Assembly: GCF_023204875.1 (NCBI RefSeq)
Contig: NZ_CP096247.1
Span: 2,480,001-2,544,000, forward strand
Direction: 5' to 3'
Origin: Prevotella sp. E15-22
GTDB taxonomy: Bacteria > Bacteroidota > Bacteroidia > Bacteroidales > Bacteroidaceae
Length of the DNA: 64,000 nucleotides
A program made the position numbers and the translations under genes. This document shows positions 24,420 to 33,637 of this stretch, piece after piece. Every line of letters begins with the position of its first letter. Within the stretch, counting starts at the first letter, position 1. Below the pieces are notes generated by a model, which was given only the letters and a program-made list of their open reading frames with translations, did not search any database and was not told the DNA's origin.

Positions 24420-24606
24420 GATGTCTTGTGTTACAGAACACACTCAGAATCAAACCACTTTTGCGTGCTCGAAACAAGCTGCAAAGTTAAACATAAATAT
24501 TTAACGCTCAAAGATTTAGCGAAGTCAATATCGTAGTCATTTTGTAGTCTTGTGTTACATTTTTCTGTAGCACCAAAAGTGTAACACTACGTGTAACACA
24601 AGACTG
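24420..24606. promoter_or_regulatory. Integrase promoter with repeated GTCTTGTGTTAC sites
   Basis: GTCTTGTGTTAC occurs near 24424 and 24551, and its inverse GTAACACAAGAC near 24595. The minus-strand -7 box TAACTTTGCAGC is at 24482-24489. The sites could be arm-type integrase binding sites or operators of the integrase gene. Confidence 0.45.
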
Positions 24607-24698
24607 ACTAACAGATGACTATTTGACCCTATATCAGGTAGTCAGATGATGGTCACTCCATCATTCAAAAGTAGAGAAGGATACTTTTACGGCAAAAT

Positions 24699-24733
24699 AA
24701 AAGCGTTGTAAATCAAAGACTTACAACGCTTTT
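24699..24733. terminator. Symmetrical hairpin between integrase region and tRNA-Ser
   Basis: AAAAGCGTTGTAA and TTACAACGCTTTT form a perfect 13-bp stem with a 9-nt loop and A/T tracts on both sides. It could terminate tRNA-Ser transcription or mark the element edge. Confidence 0.65.
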
Positions 24734-24811
24734 CTGTTTTTTGGCAACTTAATGACCTGTTTGGGTTGAACTTTTATTGACTACCCTAAAAGTCATCAAT
24801 TATGCTCTTCG

Positions 24812-24896
24812 CGGAGAGAGAGGGATTCGAACCCCCGGTGCCTCTCAGCACGGCGGTTTTCAAGACCGCTGTAATCGACCACTCTACCATCTCTCC
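24812..24896 (-). tRNA. tRNA-Ser (anticodon TGA)
   Basis: The minus strand folds as a type II tRNA: GGAGAGA acceptor paired with TCTCTCC, anticodon stem-loop GCGGTCTTGAAAACCGC with TGA, a long variable arm (TGCTGAGAGGCAC) and GGTTCGAATCC. No CCA is encoded. The promoter TACCTTTG (minus) lies at 24923-24930. tRNA-Ser genes are common integration sites, which agrees with the integrase next to it. Confidence 0.95.
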
Positions 24897-24922
24897 AAGG
24901 GTGATCCTCATTAAATCGGGTG

Positions 24923-24930
24923 CAAAGGTA
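24923..24930 (-). promoter_or_regulatory. -7 box (TACCTTTG) of tRNA-Ser
   Basis: On the minus strand the sequence reads AGTACCTTTGCACCC, 27 bp before the tRNA 5' end. Confidence 0.6.
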
Positions 24931-24993
24931 CTGCTATTTTTTTAATTCTGCAAATTTTTCACATACTTTTTTGTAGAATAAGCATAAATTGAT

Positions 24994-25001
24994 TAATTTT
25001 G
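24994..25001 (+). promoter_or_regulatory. -7 box (TAATTTTG) immediately before mutS2
   Basis: TAATTTTGCACC ends only 4 bp before the ATG at 25006. Either the mutS2 transcript has almost no leader or a more distal promoter is used. Confidence 0.5.
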
Positions 25002-25005
25002 CACC

Positions 25006-27585
25006 ATGATTTATCCAAATAACTATGAAAATAAGATAGGTTTCAGCGAAATTCGCACACTGCTGAAAGAACGTTGTCTGAGTTCCCTGGGTCGCGAGAT
25101 GGTGGACGAGATGACGTTCTCTGACAATGCCAACGAGGTGAACGAATGGCTGCAACAGGTAAGGGAGTTCCGTCGTTTAAAAGAGACCACGGACGATTTT
25201 CCCATGCAATACTTCTTCGATGTACGCGAGTCAGTAGCCCGTATCCGCCTGGCCAACACACACCTGGAGGAGAATGAGGTCTTCGACCTTCGTCGTTCGC
25301 TGGAAACTATTAGTAATATCGTTATTTATCTGAATCGAGACCAGAATGCTGGGCGCGAAGGGTTGGAGCCTTCGTATGCCTACCCTGCCCTGCAGCGCCT
25401 CACCACCGACATCATGACCTTCCCAGCCATGATCCGTCGCATTGACTCCATTCTCGACAAGTATGGTCGCATCAAGGACAGTGCCTCCATGACACTGGCC
25501 AGCATTCGTCACGACCTGCAAAAGATGGAGGGCAGCATCTCGCGTACATTATATACTATATTACATTCTGCCCAGCGCGAAGGACTTGTTGACAAGGATG
25601 CAGCACCCACCATGCGCGACGGTCGACTGATGATTCCCGTTGCGCCAGGACTGAAACGAAAGATTAACGGCATTGTGCACGACGAGAGTGCTACAGGTAA
25701 AACCGTTTTCATAGAACCAGCCGAGGTTGTCGAGGCCAACAACCGCGTGCGCGAGTTGGAAGCCGAGGAGCGTCGCGAGGTGATTCGTATCCTCACCGTC
25801 TTTACTGATGAGGTACGCCCACACGTCAAGGAGATTCTCGATTCCTACCGTTTCCTCGCCCTTATCGACCTGATACAAGCAAAGACCACCTTAGCAGAAC
25901 TCACCAAGGGTTTCGAACCAACTGTGGAGAACAAACCCCATATCGACTGGATCAAAGCCGCCCACCCACTGCTGGCCCTCTCTTTGGAAAAGCAAGGCAA
26001 GAAGGTGGTACCATTAGATATCATATTGGAACAGGACAAACGACTCTTAATCATCAGCGGTCCTAATGCTGGTGGTAAGTCCGTCTGCCTCAAGACCGTT
26101 GGTCTGCTGCAATATATGCTTCAGTGCGGACTGAGTGTACCCATGGGCGACCGTTCCACCTGCGGCATCTTCCGCAACATCATGATAGATATCGGCGACG
26201 AGCAGAGCATTGAGGACGACCTCTCTACCTACTCCTCTCACCTGATGAACATGAAACAGATGATTAAGAACTGCGATGCCCACACCATCCTGCTTATTGA
26301 TGAGTTTGGTGGCGGCACAGAGCCTATGATTGGCGGCGCCATTGCCGAGGCTGTACTGAAGCAGTTCTGGCAGAAGAAAACCTTTGGCGTCATCACCACC
26401 CACTATCAGAACCTGAAGCACTTCGCTGACGACCACGAGGGCGTGGTCAATGGCGCCATGCTCTACGACCGTCACCAGATGCAGGCACTCTTCCAGTTAT
26501 CCATTGGTCAGCCCGGCTCTTCGTTTGCCATCGAGATTGCACGTAAGACAGGTCTGCCAGAGGAAGTCATCAAGGATGCATCCGACATCGTTGGACAGGA
26601 TTATATCCAGAGCGACAAGTACCTGCAGGACATTGTGCGCGACAAGCGCTATTGGGAAGGCAAACGCCAGACCATCCATCAGCACGAAAAGAATCTGGAA
26701 GGACACATTCAGCGCTACGAGACCAACCTCGAGGAGATTGAGCGTGAGCGCAAGCAGATTCTGAAGCGTGCCCAGAAACAGGCCGAAGAACTGCTGGCCG
26801 AGGCCAACCGTAAGATAGAGAACGCCATTCGCGAGATTAAGGAGGCCCAGGCCGAGAAGGAACGCACCCGTGAGATTCGCGAGGAGTTGCAGGAGTTCCG
26901 CTCACAGGTACAGAGCGATGACACCCGCGGACTGATGAGCGAGGAAGATTTCGCCAAGAAACTGCGCCAGATGGAGGAGCGTAAGACCCGCAAAGCCCAG
27001 CGCAAGGCCGAGAAAGCCCAGAAGAAGGAAGCCGAGGACAAACGCCTGCAGACCTTTGGCGCTGAGCGTGGCACCACCACTGATAGCAATCGCCCCCTAC
27101 AGAAGGGCGACACTGTGCGCATCAAAGGCCTCAACACCACAGGCACCATCGAAGCCATTCAGGGCAAGCAGGTCACTGTCATCTTTGGCGATGTACGCAC
27201 CAAGATGAAGATGGAGCAACTGGAACGCGCCGATGCCAGCAAGACCAAGAAAGAAGACACCAACATGGCCACGAAGTACGCCCACCTGGCCGTTCAGACC
27301 TCGAAGATGACACGTGCCACGATGGAAGACCGCAAGCAGAACTTCCACCAGGACATCGACGTACGCGGCATGCGAGGCGACGAGGCAGTGGACGCTGTGA
27401 TGCACTTCATCGACGACGCCATTCTGATGGGCATGTCGAGGGTTCGCATCCTTCACGGCACAGGTACTGGCATACTGCGTCAGCTCATCCGTCAATACCT
27501 GAACACCATCCCCAACGTGAGTCATTTTCGAGACGAGCACGTGCAGTTTGGAGGTGCAGGAATCACCGTAGTAGACATCGATTAA
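25006..27585 (+). CDS. mutS2: MutS2, Smr-domain ATPase (ribosome rescue / recombination control)
   Basis: The 859-residue protein has the MutS2 layout: N-terminal clamp and lever (residues 1-320), an ABC-type ATPase with Walker A GPNAGGKS at 351-358 and Walker B ILLIDEFGGGTEP, a long charged coiled coil (about 515-660), a KOW-like strand region (about 700-740) and a C-terminal Smr domain (DVRGMRGDEAV from about 783, HGTGTG near 816). MutS2 suppresses recombination and, in other bacteria, splits collided ribosomes, with Smr as nuclease. The Smr domain here has VRG in place of the common LRG/LHG start. Length fits the family. Confidence 0.95.
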   Translation: MIYPNNYENKIGFSEIRTLLKERCLSSLGREMVDEMTFSDNANEVNEWLQQVREFRRLKETTDDFPMQYFFDVRESVARIRLANTHLEENEVFDLRRSLETISNIVIYLNRDQNAGREGLEPSYAYPALQRLTTDIMTFPAMIRRIDSILDKYGRIKDSASMTLASIRHDLQKMEGSISRTLYTILHSAQREGLVDKDAAPTMRDGRLMIPVAPGLKRKINGIVHDESATGKTVFIEPAEVVEANNRVRELEAEERREVIRILTVFTDEVRPHVKEILDSYRFLALIDLIQAKTTLAELTKGFEPTVENKPHIDWIKAAHPLLALSLEKQGKKVVPLDIILEQDKRLLIISGPNAGGKSVCLKTVGLLQYMLQCGLSVPMGDRSTCGIFRNIMIDIGDEQSIEDDLSTYSSHLMNMKQMIKNCDAHTILLIDEFGGGTEPMIGGAIAEAVLKQFWQKKTFGVITTHYQNLKHFADDHEGVVNGAMLYDRHQMQALFQLSIGQPGSSFAIEIARKTGLPEEVIKDASDIVGQDYIQSDKYLQDIVRDKRYWEGKRQTIHQHEKNLEGHIQRYETNLEEIERERKQILKRAQKQAEELLAEANRKIENAIREIKEAQAEKERTREIREELQEFRSQVQSDDTRGLMSEEDFAKKLRQMEERKTRKAQRKAEKAQKKEAEDKRLQTFGAERGTTTDSNRPLQKGDTVRIKGLNTTGTIEAIQGKQVTVIFGDVRTKMKMEQLERADASKTKKEDTNMATKYAHLAVQTSKMTRATMEDRKQNFHQDIDVRGMRGDEAVDAVMHFIDDAILMGMSRVRILHGTGTGILRQLIRQYLNTIPNVSHFRDEHVQFGGAGITVVDID

Positions 27586-27698
27586 GAACAGCATTTATTC
27601 ACTAGATCTATATCATCCATTATAGGCGAAAAACAAAATTTTAACTTAAATAAAGTTAATATTAAACTTCGTTAGCATTGATATATCGAAATTTTTTC

Positions 27699-27754
27699 TA
27701 CTTTTGCAAATGTAGAAAGAAATAAAGTCCCCTTTTATGTCTCGCGACGAGACA
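27699..27754 (+). promoter_or_regulatory. Promoter and leader hairpin of the transglycosylase gene
   Basis: The -7 box TACTTTTGCAAA lies at 27699-27706. The leader contains TGTCTCGCGACGAGACA at 27738-27754, a 7-bp perfect stem with a 3-nt loop, about 57 bp before the ATG. Confidence 0.5.
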
Positions 27755-27810
27755 CGGACTACATGTTTAATCGAGGGCCCTGGCAAAGTCCTCCAACACA
27801 AGAAAAGACC

Positions 27811-28245
27811 ATGAAAAGATTAGTGAAGCTAGTATGTCTGAGCTTGTCGATTCTATCTTTGCTGCCCCTCAGCGCTGGGGCTACCAACAAAGCGACGAAC
27901 TCAGAGCCATTTGATTGGACGTCTGTGATAGATGCCATCATTTTGGTTGAGAGCGAAGGAAATCCAAAAGCCGTGGGAGGCCAGTCTGTAGGTGCAATGC
28001 AGATAACCCCTATTGCTGTACGCGAATGCAATGTCATTCTGGAAAAACGTGGCAGCAAAAAACGCTACTCCCTGGCAGACAGATTTGATGTGGCCAAGTC
28101 AAAGGAGATGTTCCTTCTTATTCAGTCAAAGTACAATCCATCTAACGACGTTGAGAAAGCAATTCGTTTATGGAACGGTGGACCGAACTACAGTCTACGC
28201 GCTACCGAAAGATACTACAGAAAAGTACTTAGACGTATGAAGTAA
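27811..28245 (+). CDS. Small exported lytic transglycosylase-like protein
   Basis: The ATG at 27811 opens a signal peptide (MKRLVKLVCLSLSILSLLPL). A frame from 27763 is less likely. The mature part has the SLT fold's core: IILVESEGNPKAVGG with the catalytic Glu, VGAMQITPIAV, and a late LWNGGPNY motif. Such enzymes cut peptidoglycan to 1,6-anhydro ends. At 144 residues it is a minimal catalytic domain. It probably works in the periplasm. The terminator lies 39 bp downstream. Confidence 0.8.
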   Translation: MKRLVKLVCLSLSILSLLPLSAGATNKATNSEPFDWTSVIDAIILVESEGNPKAVGGQSVGAMQITPIAVRECNVILEKRGSKKRYSLADRFDVAKSKEMFLLIQSKYNPSNDVEKAIRLWNGGPNYSLRATERYYRKVLRRMK

Positions 28246-28283
28246 TCATCAAGCATGATACTTAGAAAAAAAATCCGAAAAAG

Positions 28284-28328
28284 AATCCAACAGCACAGGC
28301 CGCGGCCTTGCAGTTGGATTTTTTTTTG
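28284..28328 (+). terminator. Rho-independent terminator after the transglycosylase gene
   Basis: AATCCAAC and GTTGGATT enclose a GC-rich inner stem (GGCC/GGCC) and are followed by eight T. Confidence 0.85.
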
Positions 28329-28369
28329 CATTTTATCCTCAAAAACTTTTGTGTTTGCTTTTTTCTGTA

Positions 28370-28377
28370 TATCTTTG
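28370..28377 (+). promoter_or_regulatory. -7 box (TATCTTTG) of the SGNH hydrolase gene
   Basis: TATCTTTGTGG, with an upstream TTTG at about 28354-28357, lies 11 bp before the ATG at 28388. It argues against the longer frame from 28349. Confidence 0.6.
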
Positions 28378-28387
28378 TGGTATGATT

Positions 28388-29071
28388 ATGAAGAACATCC
28401 GACAGATCATCATCATTGGTCTCTGCACGCTGACCTCAACGATGCAGGCCCAGCACGTGAGCCACCGTTCGTTTGCCCACTACAACAAGCGCGTGGCGCA
28501 GTTCGAGCGCGAGGGCGGCATCACCAGCCAAAGCATCGTCATGCTGGGCAACAGTCTGACGGAGAACGGCAAGGACTGGAGCCAGCGCTTGGGCAACAGT
28601 CATGTGATTAACCGTGGCATCATTGGCGACAACACTGTAGGCATGACTGAGCGCCTTTGCCAGATCACGCCCCATCAGCCGCGTGCCATTTTCCTCATGG
28701 CGGGCATCAACAACATGGTAAACAACGCTCCCGTCATCAACGTGGCCCAGCAGGTCATCAGCCTCATCGAGGCCATTCGCGAGCAGACCCCACAAACCAA
28801 GCTCTTTGTCGAGAGCCTTCTGCCCATCAACGAAAAGAACGGCCGTTGGCGCACGCTTGCAGGCCGGACCAACGACATTCCCCTCACCAACATGTATATC
28901 CGTGCCTATTGCGAATCGCACGACATCGTGTTCATCGATCTCTTCAGCAAGATGGTCAAGCCAGGCACCAACGTTCTTCGCGAGGAACTCAGTGCCGATG
29001 GTCTTCACATCACAGAGGCCGGCTATGCCATCTGGGAGAACGAACTCAAGAAGCATATAGCCAACCTCTAA
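28388..29071 (+). CDS. Exported SGNH/GDSL-family hydrolase
   Basis: From the ATG at 28388 a signal peptide (MKNIRQIIIIGLCTLTSTMQ, then A) leads into the SGNH blocks: MLGNSLTE (Ser nucleophile), GIIGDNTVGM (Gly), MAGINNM (Asn) and DGLHITEAG (Asp/His). This order is that of sialate esterase or acyl hydrolases of this phylum. The likely role is deacylation of glycans or lipids in the envelope. At 227 residues its length is typical. An ATG at 28382 is possible. Confidence 0.85.
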   Translation: MKNIRQIIIIGLCTLTSTMQAQHVSHRSFAHYNKRVAQFEREGGITSQSIVMLGNSLTENGKDWSQRLGNSHVINRGIIGDNTVGMTERLCQITPHQPRAIFLMAGINNMVNNAPVINVAQQVISLIEAIREQTPQTKLFVESLLPINEKNGRWRTLAGRTNDIPLTNMYIRAYCESHDIVFIDLFSKMVKPGTNVLREELSADGLHITEAGYAIWENELKKHIANL

Positions 29072-29168
29072 CCAACTTTTTTAGAAAATATTCGCCAACC
29101 CATTAAACCATCTTCAAGAGCGTCCATCCAATATAAAGATTACCATTCATTAATATCATAACTAAACG

Positions 29169-32100
29169 ATGGACCTTCGATACATCATTCTACTACCAGC
29201 TCTATTCTTGAGCATTTCCCAAGCCCACGCTCAGCGTGACGTAATAACTGGCCGTGTCATCGACAAGGACACAGGTGAGCCTTTGGAGAAAGCCACCTTG
29301 CAACTCTACAAGATCAGCACCAGAAGAAATCATACATCAGACACCACATTCGTTGGAGGTGCGCTCTCCGGCGAACGTGGTGTTTTTACTATTACTGATG
29401 TCAAGTCGGGCAATTATTTCCTGAAGGCCACCTTCCTGGGCTACAAGGACTATAAACGCAACATCAACAAGACTAGCAGTCAGATGTCGTTGGGCACCAT
29501 CTCGCTGGATCCCAACAGCGTACAGATAAAAGAGGCAGTAGTCGTGGCCAACATCCCCAAGATGGTGATTAAGGACGACACCGTGGTCTATAATGCCGAT
29601 GCTTTCCGTGTGCCCGAAGGCTCTGTCATCGAAGCACTGGTCGAGGCTTTGCCAGGCGCCAAGGTCGACGACGACGGCAAGATCAGCGTCAACGGCAAGG
29701 AGGTGAAACGCTTCAAACTCGACGGCCGTGACTTCATGACTGGCAACAACGACGCTGTGATGAAGAACCTGCCGTCATACGTCATCGACAAGGTGAAGGC
29801 CTACGACGAGAAGAGTGACCTGAGCAGAATGACAGGCGTTGACGATGGTAACGACGACTTCGTGCTTGAGTTCACCACCAAGCGCAGCGCACGCAACGGC
29901 ATACAGGCCAATCCAGACCTGGGCTATGGCACAGACAACCGCTATGGCATCCGACTGACAGCCATGAAGCCATTTGGCGCCATGCGCTATACGTTCATGG
30001 GCAACGCCAACAACGTCAACGACCGCAGTTTCACAGGTCGTGGCGGACGAGGCCGAGGCAACAACAACGGCCAGCGCCACAACAAGACGGGAGCCTTGGA
30101 CGTCAGCTATGAGGACCAGCGCAAACCTAATGGCGAGCAAGTGAGAATGAGTGGACGTGTGACCTGGAACCACAGCAATGCCGACAACTGGAACCGTTCG
30201 GCATCCGAGAGCTTTGTCAACACGCGTGGCGGCGCCTTCTCAAACAGCGTCAGCCAGAGCTATTCGCGCAACAACTCGTGGACTGGCAACATGAACCTGC
30301 AATGGTCCATCGACACGCTCACCACCCTGTCGTTCCGTCCCAATGTCAGCATCTCGAGTAACGACAATCAGAACGGGTCCAACTCAGCTTCGTTCAATGC
30401 CAACCCCTATGAATATGTGCTCGACCCACTGAGCAACGAGGGACTCAGTGACCTGAATAACGACAGTCTGGTGGTCAACAGCCGACAGAACAAGTCGCTG
30501 AGCTGGGGCAACAACCGCAACCTGAGTGCTCAAGTCCAGCTCTATCGACGCATGAACAGCAACGGACGTAACATTGCCCTCAGCGGCAACGTGAACTATA
30601 GCGATGGCGACAACCGCAATGCCAACCTCTCAGGCGTACATCTCTATCTTCAGAAGAACGCCATGGGTCAGGACTCAACGTATCAGACCAACCGCTACAC
30701 CACGTCAGACACCAAGAACTACAGTTTCTCACTGGGAACCACCTATACAGAACCTATTTACATCTTCCCACGAAAGGTGGAGCCAGTGGACAGCACCCAG
30801 CGCCAGCGTGGCCCCTTTGGCAATCGTGGCATGCGACGCATGGTGGGCCAGGAGGGCATCTTCCTGCAGGCCAACTATCGTTTCAACTATAGTTATCAGA
30901 AGAACGACCCCAGCACCTACGACCTTCTGGGCATGAGTGAGCTGGAGTTCCAGAACGCCCTGCAGGACTATCGCGACTTCGGATTCCTGCCAGACAACTA
31001 CGAGGATTTCCTCTCTACGAACCTCAGCCGCTATTCTGAGCGTACGGAATATAGCCACAATGCCGACATCCAGTTACGCATGAATCGCGAGAAATATAAC
31101 CTGAACGTGGGTGTCAACCTGCAGCCTCAGCGCTCGCACTTCATCCAGCAGTATCTGGGCACGCCTGTCGATACTGTGCGCACGGTAGTCAACGTATCGC
31201 CCACCCTCAACCTGCGCTATCGCTACGACCAGTACACCAATCTGCAGGTGCAGTTCCGTGGCAACATGTCGCAGCCCTCTATCACCCAGTTGCTCGATAT
31301 CTACGACGATACCAACCCCCTGTCGGTCACCATGGGTAACCCAGGACTGAAGCCGTCGTTCAACTATAACTTGAGCTTCAACTTCCAGAAGCAGCGCAAG
31401 CAGGTGCTGGTTGAGGACAGTCTGGGCTTCATGATTCCCAAGCCACAGCGCCACTGGAGTTTCAGTTCTAATGGTGGCTATCAGATAACCACCAACTCGA
31501 TTGGCAACATCGTAACCTACGAGGCGAACACAGGTCGTCGCATCAGTCGTCCTGACAACTACAACGGCAACTGGAGCGCCAATGCAGGCATCACGTTCAA
31601 CATGAACCTCGACACGCTAAACCGTTGGGACATCAGCGGCAGCATCCGAGGCGACTATCGCCATCAGGTGGGCTTCGTCAATCAGAACCGCACGGAGACG
31701 CCCGATCGCAACGTGACCCACAGCGTCAACCTGTCGCCCGACCTCTCACTGAGTTTCCGCAACAGTTGGCTCAACATCTCGTTCAACGTGTCAACAACCT
31801 ATGCACACACTGAGAACCGTCTGCAGGCATCGCGCAACCTGACCACATGGAACCACCGTTATGGCGGCAATGCACGCGTCACGTTCCCCTGGGGCACCAA
31901 CCTCTCAACCGACTTCCACGTATGGAGCAAGCGAGGCTATGCCGACGAGACGCTCAACACCAACGAGATGCTGTGGAACGCCCAGCTGTCACAAAGTTTC
32001 CTGCGTGGCAAGGTGCTCACCGTCATGCTGCAGTGGTACGACATCCTGAACCAGCAGTCTAACTTCACCCGTACCATCAATGCCAATGGCTGGAACGACC

Positions 32101-32312
32101 GTGAGGTCAACGCCATCACATCGTATGCCATGCTCCACGTCAGCTATCGCCTCAACCTCTTCGGTGGACGCAACAGCGGTGGCGGTAACTTCGGCGGCGG
32201 CCGTGAGATGCCTGAGGGCGGCCGTGGTGGTCGTGGCGGCTTCGGCGGTGGCCGTTCTGGTGGCGGTGGCTTTGGCGGAGGCGGAGGCTTCGGAGGCGGA
32301 GGCCGATTCTAA
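29169..32312 (+). CDS. TonB-receptor-like outer-membrane beta-barrel protein with glycine-rich tail
   Basis: The 1047-residue protein has a signal peptide ending at AHAQ, a carboxypeptidase-regulatory-like domain (residues 23-115, VITGRVIDKDTGEPLEKATL), a plug-like segment (about 115-235) and a large beta-barrel. No TonB box is obvious. Such proteins occur in Bacteroidota as receptors or transporters with unknown ligands. Residues from about 998 onward are almost only Gly, Arg and Phe (GGGNFGGGREMPEGGRGG and repeats), ending in Phe. That tail is unusual, since the barrel should end at the last strand. It may extend the C-terminus after the YRLNLFGG strand. Confidence 0.75.
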   Translation: MDLRYIILLPALFLSISQAHAQRDVITGRVIDKDTGEPLEKATLQLYKISTRRNHTSDTTFVGGALSGERGVFTITDVKSGNYFLKATFLGYKDYKRNINKTSSQMSLGTISLDPNSVQIKEAVVVANIPKMVIKDDTVVYNADAFRVPEGSVIEALVEALPGAKVDDDGKISVNGKEVKRFKLDGRDFMTGNNDAVMKNLPSYVIDKVKAYDEKSDLSRMTGVDDGNDDFVLEFTTKRSARNGIQANPDLGYGTDNRYGIRLTAMKPFGAMRYTFMGNANNVNDRSFTGRGGRGRGNNNGQRHNKTGALDVSYEDQRKPNGEQVRMSGRVTWNHSNADNWNRSASESFVNTRGGAFSNSVSQSYSRNNSWTGNMNLQWSIDTLTTLSFRPNVSISSNDNQNGSNSASFNANPYEYVLDPLSNEGLSDLNNDSLVVNSRQNKSLSWGNNRNLSAQVQLYRRMNSNGRNIALSGNVNYSDGDNRNANLSGVHLYLQKNAMGQDSTYQTNRYTTSDTKNYSFSLGTTYTEPIYIFPRKVEPVDSTQRQRGPFGNRGMRRMVGQEGIFLQANYRFNYSYQKNDPSTYDLLGMSELEFQNALQDYRDFGFLPDNYEDFLSTNLSRYSERTEYSHNADIQLRMNREKYNLNVGVNLQPQRSHFIQQYLGTPVDTVRTVVNVSPTLNLRYRYDQYTNLQVQFRGNMSQPSITQLLDIYDDTNPLSVTMGNPGLKPSFNYNLSFNFQKQRKQVLVEDSLGFMIPKPQRHWSFSSNGGYQITTNSIGNIVTYEANTGRRISRPDNYNGNWSANAGITFNMNLDTLNRWDISGSIRGDYRHQVGFVNQNRTETPDRNVTHSVNLSPDLSLSFRNSWLNISFNVSTTYAHTENRLQASRNLTTWNHRYGGNARVTFPWGTNLSTDFHVWSKRGYADETLNTNEMLWNAQLSQSFLRGKVLTVMLQWYDILNQQSNFTRTINANGWNDREVNAITSYAMLHVSYRLNLFGGRNSGGGNFGGGREMPEGGRGGRGGFGGGRSGGGGFGGGGGFGGGGRF

Positions 32313-32353
32313 CAAGCCCAGATACAACACATTAAATACTTCATACAATAAAG

Positions 32354-32387
32354 AAATGCGGCAGGAACGTTTGTTTCTGCCGCATTT
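32354..32387. terminator. Bidirectional terminator
   Basis: AAATGCGGCAG and CTGCCGCATTT form an 11-bp stem with a 12-nt loop and flanking A/T runs. It lies between the convergent barrel and exported-protein genes. Confidence 0.85.
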
Positions 32388-32411
32388 TCTGTATCACGTG
32401 TTTTATTATGC

Positions 32412-33554
32412 TTACAACACAAAAGAAAAATCAAGTGACGCAGTAGTCATCGAGCCCATTTCAAAGTCCTCAAAAGCAACCTCTTTCAATAAACTAAGAG
32501 CACGATATCTTCCTTTTAAAGAAACGCGTAGCAGATGGCGACCTAAACCAAATTCGTAGCCTGCGCCTGCATATACTCCTGAAACAGCAGACACAGAAAT
32601 ACCTCCACACACAAACGGTCTATTCTTAACAATTGTAGGGAAACGATAGATGAGACCATAGTTAATCTCAAACCACAACTTTGATTCCTTTGTTGTATAG
32701 ATGCCATAAACACCCACTGGTTTGTCATACAACTCTCCGACAGCCATGATTTGGTGCGACAGATTGGGGTGTTTGCGCAAAGAACCCAACTCACATCCAA
32801 CAGCGACATGATACATCTGCGAAGAAATTGAGAAACCGTTATCATACTTCATATGGCCTCTACAAAAGCCTGTTTCCAAGATAAGCTTTGCTGTATATAG
32901 TTTAGCCTTATCTCCGTTATACTGAAATTCCACGCAGTCGCCTGCCTCTTTACAAAATTTCTCATTATATCGACGTAATATTGTCTTCAAGTTACTTGCC
33001 GTCGTTTCTTTTCGCCATATATCTAATGCCGCTTCATAACTATCAGAAACCATTTCCATAGCATCCTTTAGGTTGTCTCGTCTTCTCTTCAAAGCCAGAT
33101 CCTGTCCATACTGGAAAATTTCATCTTGTTTAAGAACAGCCCTCATCACAGCTATTTTTCCTTTGGAATCCATCATATAATAAAACCTCCTATCATCATC
33201 TTCATAACGATAGAGGCTGATGCCTCCTTGCAAAATAAATTCTGCAAACATTAAAGTTTCCACGCTGTCTATAGGCAACGTACGAGTAACATAATACACC
33301 CCACCTTCGTGCAGTCGATAGCCCTGAATCTCACCTGGACGATAGATGCGATACGTCGTCTCGCCATCCTTCTGGAAATGACAAGCCTCAGCATTCTCCT
33401 TACCAGTCAGATAGTCTATCGTACCCCAAAGGGTATCGTTGTCATTGGTAATCACATAACCCCTCACTGGGTTCCTCGGCTCTGCCGCCTGCTGCGCCAT
33501 CGCACTACTCACCACCGCCATCAGCAGTAGGTTCACAAAAAACAATCTTTTCAT
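32412..33554 (-). CDS. Exported protein of unknown function with barrel-like C-terminus
   Basis: The 380-residue protein has a signal peptide (MKRLFFVNLLLMAVVSSAMA) and a domain typical of Bacteroidota proteins with a YVITNDNDTLWGTIDY start ('GxxxxxxGDTxxGxI' pattern), a helical middle (150-200) and a C-terminal half of alternating strands ending in Phe-Val-Leu, suggesting an outer-membrane barrel. No catalytic motif is seen. The promoter TATATTTG (minus) is at 33595-33602. It faces away from the RHS operon end. Confidence 0.6.
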   Translation of the reverse strand: MKRLFFVNLLLMAVVSSAMAQQAAEPRNPVRGYVITNDNDTLWGTIDYLTGKENAEACHFQKDGETTYRIYRPGEIQGYRLHEGGVYYVTRTLPIDSVETLMFAEFILQGGISLYRYEDDDRRFYYMMDSKGKIAVMRAVLKQDEIFQYGQDLALKRRRDNLKDAMEMVSDSYEAALDIWRKETTASNLKTILRRYNEKFCKEAGDCVEFQYNGDKAKLYTAKLILETGFCRGHMKYDNGFSISSQMYHVAVGCELGSLRKHPNLSHQIMAVGELYDKPVGVYGIYTTKESKLWFEINYGLIYRFPTIVKNRPFVCGGISVSAVSGVYAGAGYEFGLGRHLLRVSLKGRYRALSLLKEVAFEDFEMGSMTTASLDFSFVL

Positions 33555-33594
33555 CGTTCTATCCTTATTCTTTTCCTATTTTTATTAATAATTG

Positions 33595-33602
33595 CAAATA
33601 TA
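33595..33602 (-). promoter_or_regulatory. -7 box (TATATTTG) of the exported-protein gene
   Basis: On the minus strand TATATTTGCAATT fits the consensus and lies 41 bp before the ATG at 33554. Confidence 0.6.
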
Positions 33603-33637
33603 TATCTCGTTTTTCTTTCATGATTGAGGGGACAGGC

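Noticed and set aside
24812..24896. Element end inside tRNA-Ser with a duplicated tRNA 3' part
   Set aside because: I found no second copy of the tRNA 3' sequence in this window, so the junction cannot be stated.
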